Assembly: GCA_031284225.1 (NCBI GenBank)
Contig: JAITAH010000299.1
Coordinates: 1-21,838, forward strand
Direction of reading: 5' to 3'
Length of the DNA stretch: 21,838 nucleotides
Source: Dysgonamonadaceae bacterium
GTDB taxonomy: Bacteria > Bacteroidota > Bacteroidia > Bacteroidales > Azobacteroidaceae
Below, piece after piece: positions 13,672 through 21,838 of the stretch. The notes beneath the pieces are model-generated. The model was not told the DNA's origin. It worked only from the letters and a program-made list of their open reading frames with translations, and did not search any database. Position 1 is the first letter of the stretch. Every line of letters begins with the position of its first letter. A program made the translations under genes and the position numbers.

Positions 13672-16600
13672 ATGAAAATGCACTTTTCTAAAAAATGGAT
13701 TGCCTTTTTGTTTATTGGTTTGATGGCGGCAGGATCGCCTGTCTTTGCACAAACCGTAAACATCCAAGGAACAGTAACAGATGAAACCGGCGAATCGCTG
13801 ATCGGTGTATCTGTCGCGCAAGTGGACGCCAGCAATGGCGCAATTACAGACATTGACGGGCATTTTTCCATCGATGTGCCACAAGGGTCTATCCTTCGTT
13901 TTTCGTATATCGGATACGAAACCTGCGAATTACCTGCACGTCCGGGAATGATTATTCAAATGAAAGAATCCCGCAAACTGTTGGACGAGATTGTCGTAAT
14001 CGGTTACGGAACCGTTAAACGAAAAGACGTTACAACGGCCGTATCTACGGTTTCTACGCAGGATCTCGACGAACGTCCGATTATTTCGGCCGGACAGGCC
14101 ATACAGGGAAAAGCGGCGGGCGTGTCGGTGATTCAACCCAACGGAGCGCCGGGTGCGGAAACCGTGATTCGTGTGCGGGGAACTACTTCTTACAATGCCG
14201 GCAACAGTCCGCTTTACGTGGTGGACGGCGTGCCGGTGGATAATCTGAATTTTCTGGCGCCTACCGATATTGCCAGTATTCAGATTTTGAAAGACGCCTC
14301 TTCGGCTGCAATTTACGGATCACGCGGAGCGAATGGAGTCATCATTATCAGCACAAAGGCCGGCTCCACAGGGAATACAAAAATTACTTTCAATGCACAA
14401 CTAACTACAAACAAAACGGTTAATCAAATCGAATCGTTAAATGCCGCCCAATACAAAGAGTTGATCGACGAAATTCGTCCGGGCGCTATTCCGGCAGGAA
14501 CTTCAGATGTAACCGATTGGTTCAACGAAGTTTACAAAACAGGTATTGTGCAAAATTATCAAGTTTCCATCTCCGACGGTAACGAAAAAATGAACTATTT
14601 TATTTCGGGCGGTATGCTGAATGAAAAAGGCATATTAGACGCCGCTTTCTTTAAACGGTACAATTTTCGTGCAAATCTCAACAGCCAAGTGCGTCCGTGG
14701 TTGAATGTGAACGCCAATATTTCGTATTCCGATAATTCAAAGAATGGCGTTACTACCGGTCAGGGTTCAAATCGGGGCGGCGTAGTATTGGCGATTGTCA
14801 ACCTTCCGACCGCTATCCCCATTATTAATGAACAAACCGGCTATTACAACCGCAGTTTCTTCGGACAGAACATTACTAATCCGGTAGAAGCCATGGAAAA
14901 CGGAAAAGACGACAAAGAACGTGAAAACCGTTTGATTGCCTCCGGAAATGCTACAATTACCTTTATGAAAGGTTTAACTTTGAAATCATCGCTTACCCTG
15001 GACAAACGGAACTATGTGCAAACCGGCTTTTCGCCTGTACTCCATTATCCGGAAACCATCGACGAATGGGGCTTTGTCAATACCGGTATCGACGAATACG
15101 GTTCGGGCTGGGACAATCGCAACATGAATACCGTTATCACGTTCGATAATGTGGCAACTTTCAACCGCTCGTTCGATAAACACAATCTGGAAGTGATGGC
15201 CGGTTCTTCATGGACAGACTCCGATTATACCAACACGTGGATCAATGGTTCCTATTATCGAGATAATTCGATTCACACGCTAAATGCTGCGAACAAAATC
15301 GCATGGGACAACACCGGTTCGGGCGCTTCCCAATGGGGCGTCTTATCCTTTTTCGGACGCGCTTCTTACAATTTCGAAAGCAAATACTTGATTACCGCCA
15401 ATATACGCGCCGACGGTTCGTCGAAACTCCACCCCGACCATCGTTGGGGAACTTTCCCTTCTTTCTCGGCTGCATGGCGCCTGTCATCCGAAGAATTTAT
15501 GAGCGACCTGGACTGGATCGACGATTTAAAAATCCGTGGCGGCTGGGGACAAACAGGCAATCAATCGGGCGTGGGCGATTATGCTTACTTGATGCGTTAT
15601 TCCATTACTCGCCAGCCCTGGATGAATACCGTATTAGAAAATAACGCGATTGTTTATCCTTACGACAAAGCAATTCCTATCATCAGCCCGTCCAATCTGC
15701 GAACAAGCGACTTAACTTGGGAAACTACGTCGCAAAGTAATATCGGCATCGACCTTACCGTACTGCAAAATCGCCTGACGGTTGCTATGGACTATTATTA
15801 TAAACGAACAACGGATATGTTGATGTACGTATCTCTGCCTTCAGGAAGCAGTTATGCCAGCGAGATCGTTCGGAATGAAGGTGAAATGAGCAATCGGGGC
15901 TTCGAAGGGGCTATCAATTCCAGAAACTTGGAAGGCGCTTTGAAATGGACAACCGACTTCAATATTTCGTTTAACAGGAATCGATTAGAAAAACTTGCAT
16001 TGCAACAAATCTATTACGATGCGGAAACCACCGACGCTTTTCATCAGACGAAAGTGGTTCGCAATGAACCGGGACGTTCGCTGGGCGGGTTTTACGGATA
16101 TATCAGCGACGGCGTTGATCCGGAAACCGGCGAATTAAGATACCGGGACATCAATAAAGACGGAAAATTGACGGCTACCGACCGTAGCTATATCGGCAAT
16201 CCCAATCCCGATTTCATTTACGGTTTGACCAATACGTTTTCGTGGAAAAACTTCAACTTGAGTATTTTCATTCAGGGTTCATACGGAAACGATATTTTCA
16301 ATGCCTCCAAAGGCGATACGGAAGGCATGTACGACCTGAAAAACCAATCGACCCAGGTGTTAAAACGCTGGCGAACGCCCGGTCAAATCACGGACGTCCC
16401 GAAAGCCGGTTTTAATATACAACCGTCCTCTTATTTTATCGAAGACGGTAGTTATCTGCGGGTAAAAGATGTTTCGCTGTCTTACAATTTCGCCGGAAAA
16501 CTGCTCCGTAAATGGGGTATCACCCGTTTACAACCCTATTTTACAGCCAATAATTTACTGACATTCACAAAATACAAAGGAATGGATCCGGAAGTAAACC

Positions 16601-16692
16601 AATGGGGCGATAACGGACACGTACAAGGCATTGATTGGGGTACTTATCCTCATAGCAAATCGTATGTAATGGGTATTAATGTTGAATTTTAA
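13672..16692 (+). CDS. SusC-like TonB-dependent outer-membrane glycan transporter
   Basis: The 1006-residue protein has a signal peptide (1-26, cleavage near VFAQ), then a carboxypeptidase-regulatory-like Ig domain (about 29-100, IQGTVTDETGESLIGVSV), a plug domain (about 105-230) and a 22-strand-type beta barrel ending in GINVEF with the usual terminal Phe. Signature segments are VVIGYGTVKRKDVT, PLYVVDGVP and SAAIYGSRGANGVIIISTK. SusC proteins import oligosaccharides across the outer membrane using TonB energy, with SusD as lid. There is no N-terminal STN domain, so it is not of the type that signals through an anti-sigma factor; control by the upstream regulator fits this. Met1 (13672) or Met3 may be the start. 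The SusD-like gene follows after 14 bp. Confidence 0.96.
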   Translation: MKMHFSKKWIAFLFIGLMAAGSPVFAQTVNIQGTVTDETGESLIGVSVAQVDASNGAITDIDGHFSIDVPQGSILRFSYIGYETCELPARPGMIIQMKESRKLLDEIVVIGYGTVKRKDVTTAVSTVSTQDLDERPIISAGQAIQGKAAGVSVIQPNGAPGAETVIRVRGTTSYNAGNSPLYVVDGVPVDNLNFLAPTDIASIQILKDASSAAIYGSRGANGVIIISTKAGSTGNTKITFNAQLTTNKTVNQIESLNAAQYKELIDEIRPGAIPAGTSDVTDWFNEVYKTGIVQNYQVSISDGNEKMNYFISGGMLNEKGILDAAFFKRYNFRANLNSQVRPWLNVNANISYSDNSKNGVTTGQGSNRGGVVLAIVNLPTAIPIINEQTGYYNRSFFGQNITNPVEAMENGKDDKERENRLIASGNATITFMKGLTLKSSLTLDKRNYVQTGFSPVLHYPETIDEWGFVNTGIDEYGSGWDNRNMNTVITFDNVATFNRSFDKHNLEVMAGSSWTDSDYTNTWINGSYYRDNSIHTLNAANKIAWDNTGSGASQWGVLSFFGRASYNFESKYLITANIRADGSSKLHPDHRWGTFPSFSAAWRLSSEEFMSDLDWIDDLKIRGGWGQTGNQSGVGDYAYLMRYSITRQPWMNTVLENNAIVYPYDKAIPIISPSNLRTSDLTWETTSQSNIGIDLTVLQNRLTVAMDYYYKRTTDMLMYVSLPSGSSYASEIVRNEGEMSNRGFEGAINSRNLEGALKWTTDFNISFNRNRLEKLALQQIYYDAETTDAFHQTKVVRNEPGRSLGGFYGYISDGVDPETGELRYRDINKDGKLTATDRSYIGNPNPDFIYGLTNTFSWKNFNLSIFIQGSYGNDIFNASKGDTEGMYDLKNQSTQVLKRWRTPGQITDVPKAGFNIQPSSYFIEDGSYLRVKDVSLSYNFAGKLLRKWGITRLQPYFTANNLLTFTKYKGMDPEVNQWGDNGHVQGIDWGTYPHSKSYVMGINVEF

Positions 16693-16706
16693 TAAATAAC
16701 AAGAAT

Positions 16707-18239
16707 ATGAAACTGAAATATATAATTTTATGCAGCATCATGCCGACTATGCTATCCTGCTCGCTGGATTACGATCCGGTAGATGTTTATTCGGATGTTA
16801 CCGAAGGAGTTACACAAGATAGCCTCAAAACGGTTTTTAAAGATAAAGCGGACGTCGAAAACCAACGGCAAATCATCCATAACTGTCTCAGAGATGGACA
16901 AGAACACTGGTATTTAGATATGCTTTTACTGGGTGAAAGTCATTCGGATAACGCATACGCCGGTTCGCCGAATGCCGAAACGACTCCGTTTGAAGTCAAT
17001 TCCATCGAAGGTTCCAATACCAACCTGAATCGCGACTGGAACGGACACATGGGCAATATTTCCCGCGCCAATCTGCTGATATGTAACATCGATTCGGTAA
17101 ACGACCCTTCACTCACCGAATCCGAACGAAAACAATACAAAGCGGAAGCTAAAATTTTCCGCGCAATGGTCTATTTTGATATGGTACGTATTTGGGGAAA
17201 CGTTCCTTTAGTAACAACCGTTGCCGGCGATATTGCCGCCGCATCTATTGCAGACGTTTATCCGGCTTATTTTCCGCCACAGACGGAAGAAAAAACGGTT
17301 TATGAACAAATCGAACGCGATCTGTCGGAAGCGCTGCTCGACGCTCCCGATAATGATCCGAACGATAAAACTCAATTGAACAAATCGGTTGCCCGCACCC
17401 TGCTGGCCAAAATATACGCTGAAAAACCTTTGCGCGATTATGCCAAAGTGATTCAATATTGCGACGAACTTGCCGCCGACGGATTTAGTTTGGTCAGCGA
17501 TTTCAGCGAACTGTTCGGCGTAATATTGACCGATAACAATCAACCGCCCGGAATCGATAATCGCGCCGTCAACGCCAAAGCGCACAATACGAAAGAAACC
17601 ATTCTGGAGGCCTATTTCGCGCCAGGAAATGCAAACTGGGTTACTTGGATGTTCGGCCGTCCGTTGGAAGATTACAACTTTTACTTTACTTGGGCTAAAT
17701 GGATTACCCCCTCGCGGGATATTGTTAAAGCATTCAAAAGCGAAGCCAATGATTTACGGTTCAACGAATCAATCGTTTATTATCCTTGCGGATGGAACAT
17801 TTACTATCCGGCAGATAATTATGCTTTCATGTATAAATGCCGTTCGGCTTACAACAGCATTATCAAATTCCGTTACGCCGATATCCTTTTGCTGAAGGCC
17901 GAAGCGCTGATCATGACCGGCGATTTGAATGGAGCCGCCGTCCTCATCAACCAGACAAGGAATCGTGCCGGATTGAGCAATCTGTCGGCGTCGGCCACCG
18001 CCAACAAAGAAACGTTACTCAATGCTTACCTGAAAGAACGTCGATTGGAACTTGCTTTTGAGGGACAACGCTGGTTCGATCTCGTCCGTTTGGATAAAGT
18101 AGAATCCGTGTTGAACAACCTGAATGATGAAGGGCGCCCAACATTGGTCTATCCGTATGACGCCAACTCTTATAAATTGCCGATTCCCCAGGCGGTCATG
18201 GATCAAAACCCGAATTTAATTCAAAATCCGGGATATTAA
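16707..18239 (+). CDS. SusD-like glycan-binding lipoprotein
   Basis: The 510-residue protein has a short lipoprotein signal with Cys18 (TMLSCSLDYDP). It shows the RagB/SusD layout: an N-terminal region with YKAEAKIFRAMVYFDMVRIWG followed by VPLVTT, a TPR-like scaffold (VARTLLAKIYAE), and the C-terminal SusD part FRYADILLLKAEAL, NQTRNRAGLSN, LKERRLELAFEGQRWFDLVR. The last residues IQNPGY are typical. SusD sits on the cell surface as the hinged lid of SusC and binds the glycan. The binding-site aromatics cannot be assigned by eye, so the substrate is taken only from the neighbouring GH30. The gap to the next gene is 33 bp. Confidence 0.96.
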   Translation: MKLKYIILCSIMPTMLSCSLDYDPVDVYSDVTEGVTQDSLKTVFKDKADVENQRQIIHNCLRDGQEHWYLDMLLLGESHSDNAYAGSPNAETTPFEVNSIEGSNTNLNRDWNGHMGNISRANLLICNIDSVNDPSLTESERKQYKAEAKIFRAMVYFDMVRIWGNVPLVTTVAGDIAAASIADVYPAYFPPQTEEKTVYEQIERDLSEALLDAPDNDPNDKTQLNKSVARTLLAKIYAEKPLRDYAKVIQYCDELAADGFSLVSDFSELFGVILTDNNQPPGIDNRAVNAKAHNTKETILEAYFAPGNANWVTWMFGRPLEDYNFYFTWAKWITPSRDIVKAFKSEANDLRFNESIVYYPCGWNIYYPADNYAFMYKCRSAYNSIIKFRYADILLLKAEALIMTGDLNGAAVLINQTRNRAGLSNLSASATANKETLLNAYLKERRLELAFEGQRWFDLVRLDKVESVLNNLNDEGRPTLVYPYDANSYKLPIPQAVMDQNPNLIQNPGY

Positions 18240-18272
18240 TCGCAGTAATAACCATTAAAGATACATATCAAT

Positions 18273-19631
18273 ATGAATACGATTTATAAAGCTATAGGCG
18301 CGGCGCTTCTGTTCTTGGCGTTGTTTGCCTCTTGTGAAAAAGACGACGGCTACTCCATTTCGACGCCTGTCATCCAGTCGGCAAACATCTATCCGGTTAC
18401 GTTTTCTTTCGGTGATGAAGTAACGCTTACCGCACAACTATCCGACAAAGAAACTCGCCTCGCCCAACTAACGGCCAGCATTATTGCCGGCGAACGGGTC
18501 ATCGGCGAACAGACGATCCCGTTAAGCGGTAACGATGAGGAAATCAATGCTCCGCTATTTATTCCTTTGGTCGATAATTTGGCCGACAGCGACGTAAAAA
18601 TAACGCTGACACTACGCAATGTGTTGAAAGGAGAAATTACCCATGAAATCACAGGATTGATCGGCAAACGGGCATATTACAACCAGTTGTATTTGGTTCC
18701 GGACAATGGAAAAATCATTACGCTTTCACCGCAATCCGGCAATAAGGATAAATATGAAGCTACCGGTCTGGGATTGAACCGTTCGTTCAATTACAAAATC
18801 GCCCAAAAATTAACCGCAAATAATCAAATTGATTATTCCGGTTTGGTATGGGGCGATCTCAACGGAAGAATGACGCTGGTGGATGATAAAGGAAAATCGC
18901 TCTTCGCTTTTGCGTCGGGAATTGATTACATCCAAAATTTTGTATTCGACAATTACGGTTTCGGCATTACGATTTCGGGCGCCAATTTTGGTCCAAACGA
19001 CTTAATGTTAAGCCTTTTTGATGACGTAACCTTAGATAACGAACGGTTCCATACGCTCACCCGTTCATTGAGCAAAGGGCAAGAATACACATTGTTCGGC
19101 GATTTGGCGGACGATATCATCGTATATAATACCGACTTCTTCGACCGTCTCGCTACCAACAAAGTGAAATTTTTGGGCGAAACCGGCGAATATACTTTGT
19201 ATTACAATACGCTACGCCAACACGTAATCGTAGGCGTGGACAATCCGGCATATCCCGATTTTATCCTGATGACCGGCGGCGGTTTGGGCTATCCAAGCAA
19301 AGTAAGCGGTATCGACAAAGAACATACCTGGTGGGGGTTCGGAAACGTCCGGAATTTCATCCTGTTCCGGAAAATAGCCGAAAATGTCTATCAGGGAACG
19401 ATGTGGATACATGCTAAAGACGACGGTTGGGTGAGTTTTAAACCTTACGAAACTACCGGATGGGGCGGTGAAAAACGCTTCGACGCCTTTACATATACCG
19501 GAGAAAACGTGTTGGAAAGCAGCGATGGAGGCGATTGGCACCCTAACTCTACCATCGATACCGACGCTTTCTACCGGTTCACTATCCATTGGGTACAAAA
19601 TACGGTGCATGTCGAAAAAATAACACTCTGA
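18273..19631 (+). CDS. surface glycan-binding-type lipoprotein (DUF5121/DUF5125-like)
   Basis: The 452-residue lipoprotein has Cys21 in LFASCEKDDGYS. The KDD after the cysteine agrees with the lysine/acidic export signal for surface lipoproteins in Bacteroidota. An Ig-like domain spans about 30-125 (FGDEVTLTAQLSD, then ITLTLRNV). A middle region of about 130-290 is repetitive and beta-rich. The C-terminal part (about 330-450: HTWWGFGNVRNFILF, GTMWIHAKDDGWVSFKP) is rich in tryptophan, as in glycan-binding platforms. The position after susD, where SusE-like or SGBP genes lie, points to polysaccharide capture at the surface. The Pfam names are from memory and need a search. It ends 4 bp before the GH30 gene. 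Confidence 0.75.
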   Translation: MNTIYKAIGAALLFLALFASCEKDDGYSISTPVIQSANIYPVTFSFGDEVTLTAQLSDKETRLAQLTASIIAGERVIGEQTIPLSGNDEEINAPLFIPLVDNLADSDVKITLTLRNVLKGEITHEITGLIGKRAYYNQLYLVPDNGKIITLSPQSGNKDKYEATGLGLNRSFNYKIAQKLTANNQIDYSGLVWGDLNGRMTLVDDKGKSLFAFASGIDYIQNFVFDNYGFGITISGANFGPNDLMLSLFDDVTLDNERFHTLTRSLSKGQEYTLFGDLADDIIVYNTDFFDRLATNKVKFLGETGEYTLYYNTLRQHVIVGVDNPAYPDFILMTGGGLGYPSKVSGIDKEHTWWGFGNVRNFILFRKIAENVYQGTMWIHAKDDGWVSFKPYETTGWGGEKRFDAFTYTGENVLESSDGGDWHPNSTIDTDAFYRFTIHWVQNTVHVEKITL

Positions 19632-19635
19632 ACGC

Positions 19636-21144
19636 ATGAAAACAATGTGTTATTTGAAAAATCTTTTACCGGCGATGTACGTCTTTGCGGGAATCCTGTT
19701 CCTTTCGTGCGACGATTCGAAGAATAATTCGGACGATGGTACCGAAACCAATCCGGATAGCCTGCAAACAGAAGATGTTAAGATTTATGTAACCACTAAC
19801 AACCGTTCTTTCGATTTCCGGAAAACGACAGTCGCTTTCAGCGATAAGCAGAACATGTCGCCTTCGACAATTAAGCTCGAACCGGCGACCCGCTACCAGA
19901 CAATGGATGGTTTCGGAGCCGCAATTACCGGTTCTTCGTGCTACAATCTTTTGAAAATGCAGCCGATCGACCGGACAACGTTCCTGAAAGAAACATTTTC
20001 CGACACAGACGGAATGGCTTACAGTTACATCCGCATTTCCATCGGTTGTTCCGATTTCTCATTGAGCGAATATACTTGCTGGGACAATAAAGCGGCCGGA
20101 TTTGCGCTCACCCCGGAAGAAAACGATTACGTGATTCCCGTTTTGAAGGAAATTCTGACCATCAATCCGAAAGTCAAAATATTGGGTTCGCCCTGGACTT
20201 GCCCGCGTTGGATGAAAGTGAATAACCTGAACGAATTGAAACCCTACGAATCGTGGACCGGCGGGCAACTCAATCCCGCTTATTATCAGGATTACGCCAC
20301 GTATTTTGTACAATGGATAGAGGCATTCGCCCGGGCGGGAATTACAATCGACGCCATTACGCCGCAAAACGAACCCCTGAATCGAGGTAATTCCGCATCG
20401 CTTTTCATGGGATGGCAAGAACAACGCGATTTTGTGAAAAACGCTTTGACGCCCCAATTCAAAGCGGCCGGATTGAAAACAAAGATTTACCTCTTCGATC
20501 ACAATTACAATTACGATAATATGGGCGATCAGAACGAATATCCCATCCGAATTTACGACGCTAATGTGGACGACGAATATGTAGCCGGCGCCGCTTATCA
20601 TAATTACGGAGGAAACCGGGAGGAATTGCTGAACATTCACAATCTCTATCCTGATAAAGAACTCATCTTTACCGAAACGTCTATCGGCACATGGAATGAT
20701 GGCCGTAACTTAGCCGTCCGTCTGATGGACGACATGCAGGAGGTTGCGTTAGGTACAATCAACAATTGGTGTAAGGCCGTAATTGTATGGAACTTGATGC
20801 TCGATACCGAACGCGGACCGAATCGCGCCGGCGGTTGTCAAACCTGCTACGGCGCGGTAGATATCGACCGGTCGAATTACAAAACTATTACGCGGAACTC
20901 GCACTATTACATCATCGGACATCTTTCTTCGGTAATAAAACCGGGGGCCACTCGTATTGGTACAAATGGGTATAAAGCCGGCGGAATCACTTATTCGGCT
21001 TTTGAAAACATCGACGGAACTTACGCTTTGGTCTTGCTGAACAATACCGGCGAAAACAAAAAAATTACGTTGGACGACGACAAACATCATTTCAGTTACG
21101 ACGTCCCGTCTAAATCCGTAGTATCATATCAATGGAAAAAATAA
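19636..21144 (+). CDS. GH30 family glycoside hydrolase lipoprotein, probable endo-beta-1,6-glucanase type
   Basis: The 502-residue protein has a lipoprotein signal with Cys25 (LFLSCDDS), so it is likely surface-bound. The catalytic (beta/alpha)8 barrel with its beta-sandwich begins near YQTMDGFGAAITGSS (87-101). Typical GH30 segments follow: YIRISIGCSDFSLSEY, ILGSPWTCPRWMK, TPQNEP with acid/base Glu246, and LIFTETSIGTW with nucleophile Glu347. The C-terminal strands (YALVLLNNTGENKKITL, VPSKSVVSYQW) complete the sandwich. GH30 covers beta-glucosylceramidases, xylanases and subfamily 3 beta-1,6-glucanases; WTCPRWMK and the PUL setting favour the last. A Bacteroides thetaiotaomicron locus with a GH30 beta-1,6-glucanase has a similar gene set. 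The subfamily remains an inference. Confidence 0.93.
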   Translation: MKTMCYLKNLLPAMYVFAGILFLSCDDSKNNSDDGTETNPDSLQTEDVKIYVTTNNRSFDFRKTTVAFSDKQNMSPSTIKLEPATRYQTMDGFGAAITGSSCYNLLKMQPIDRTTFLKETFSDTDGMAYSYIRISIGCSDFSLSEYTCWDNKAAGFALTPEENDYVIPVLKEILTINPKVKILGSPWTCPRWMKVNNLNELKPYESWTGGQLNPAYYQDYATYFVQWIEAFARAGITIDAITPQNEPLNRGNSASLFMGWQEQRDFVKNALTPQFKAAGLKTKIYLFDHNYNYDNMGDQNEYPIRIYDANVDDEYVAGAAYHNYGGNREELLNIHNLYPDKELIFTETSIGTWNDGRNLAVRLMDDMQEVALGTINNWCKAVIVWNLMLDTERGPNRAGGCQTCYGAVDIDRSNYKTITRNSHYYIIGHLSSVIKPGATRIGTNGYKAGGITYSAFENIDGTYALVLLNNTGENKKITLDDDKHHFSYDVPSKSVVSYQWKK

Positions 21145-21156
21145 AAATTTACAATC

Positions 21157-21838
21157 ATGAAAAAGTATAAATATTTAATATTAAGTTCATTAATTATCGT
21201 TCTATTCGCCGCTTGCTCAAGCGACGACAACGACGCTACTCCCGGTAATCCGGTAATGGAACTGAAAAGCGACATAGCTAATGCCTTATTCGGCGATAGC
21301 CTGCCCTTTACCGTGCATGTGAGCGACAATGTTCCTCTCTCGACATTGACGGTCAATCTCTACTTTGGCGACGAAAAAGTTTCGGAACGAACGATCCGTA
21401 CCAAAACAGCAGGCGATTATTCAGGAAAAATCTACATCCCGTATTACAAGGATATTCCAGATGGAACGGCTACGCTGGATTTTATTTTAATGGATACGCA
21501 TCTAACGAGCGTCAAAAAATCCTTCGATTTACCAGTCAGCCGGCCTCAATATCCCTATCTCATTCTTGTAAGCGGCGACGTTTCGTATCCGATGATTCCC
21601 ACAGGAACGGCCTACGAATATGCAGCTACGGAAAATTTCCCTTCAACCGATCTCCCTGCCTACATTAAAACGCCGGTTACAGGCAACGGAAATGAAATTA
21701 CTTTCGGCTGGGAAAGCGGAGAAATAACGCAAGGCGTAACCAACGATATTCCGTTTACAAGCGCACAGGGCGGCAGTTACTCGGTAATTTTCAATACAAA
21801 AACCTACCAGGCGACTCCATTTTTTGAATTGACAATCA
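21157..21838 (+). CDS. second surface lipoprotein of the PUL (partial, runs off the window)
   Basis: 227 codons are visible with no stop. The signal ends in LFAACSSDDND, so Cys20 is the lipid site, and the following SSDDND is like the acidic surface-export signal described in Bacteroides. Residues about 35-110 form an Ig-like domain (FGDSLPFTVHVSDNVPLSTL, then FILMDTHL) that lines up with the same region of the lipoprotein encoded at 18273-19631: both have 'FGDxxxxxxxxSD' and a similar run of strands. Beyond that comes YPYLILVSGD, a new domain start. It is probably another glycan-binding protein, DUF5121/DUF5125-like. The gene starts 12 bp after the GH30 stop codon. Confidence 0.75.
   Translation, partial: MKKYKYLILSSLIIVLFAACSSDDNDATPGNPVMELKSDIANALFGDSLPFTVHVSDNVPLSTLTVNLYFGDEKVSERTIRTKTAGDYSGKIYIPYYKDIPDGTATLDFILMDTHLTSVKKSFDLPVSRPQYPYLILVSGDVSYPMIPTGTAYEYAATENFPSTDLPAYIKTPVTGNGNEITFGWESGEITQGVTNDIPFTSAQGGSYSVIFNTKTYQATPFFELTI

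Noticed and set aside
1..21838. tRNA or rRNA genes, CRISPR array, insertion sequence, prophage or defence genes
   Set aside because: Scanning both strands by eye gave no cloverleaf-like region, no regular spaced repeats, and no transposase, integrase or nuclease motif; all long frames are assigned to other families.

Overview
The window reads as chromosomal DNA of a Bacteroidales-type bacterium (phylum Bacteroidota). The evidence is a SusC/SusD pair, a fimbrillin-like lipoprotein, a DUF4469 domain, a DUF6377-type regulator, near absence of Shine-Dalgarno sites, A-rich leaders, and several TAnnTTTG (-7) promoter boxes. Genus cannot be told by eye. No tRNA, rRNA, CRISPR array, transposase or phage gene was found.

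Left part (1-6188). The window opens with the last 40 codons of a gene that looks like thiL. A nested inverted repeat follows, then a minus-strand unit made of a 61-residue peptide gene and a fimbrillin-like/FISUMP-like lipoprotein gene. Both carry almost the same A-rich leader. About 700 bp of AT-rich non-coding DNA separates them from a divergent pair: a DUF2007-like small protein (minus) with an unusually clear Shine-Dalgarno site, and the Lon protease gene (plus). Convergent with lon is a short gene holding only the C-terminal half of a DUF4469 protein; the DNA-binding half is missing.

Middle part (6244-13497). A tight plus-strand cluster starts at a Bacteroidota-type promoter lying almost on the start codon. 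It encodes a secreted TPR-repeat protein, an M16 zinc peptidase with an intact zinc site, an M16 partner that lacks the zinc site but keeps the Arg/Tyr pair, and a membrane regulator (signal peptide, helical repeats, one membrane helix, coiled coil, C-terminal helix-turn-helix). The regulator start codon overlaps the stop codon of the second M16 gene by 4 bp.

Right part (13498-21838). A 16-bp-stem AT hairpin and a -7 box precede a polysaccharide utilization locus: susC-like, susD-like, a surface-glycan-binding-type lipoprotein, a GH30 glycoside hydrolase lipoprotein, and a second surface lipoprotein cut by the window end. All five are on the plus strand with gaps of 4 to 33 bp. The GH30 type and its partners suggest a beta-glucan, perhaps beta-1,6-glucan, as substrate (inference). 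The GH30 would cut glycan at the cell surface, the binding lipoproteins and SusD would hold it, and SusC would import the fragments. The regulator just upstream is the obvious candidate to control the locus.

I see no clearly new defence or mobile system. The most unusual points are the translational coupling of the regulator to a peptidase pair, the hairpin in front of susC, the duplicated leader of the peptide/fimbrillin unit, and the stand-alone DUF4469 domain.
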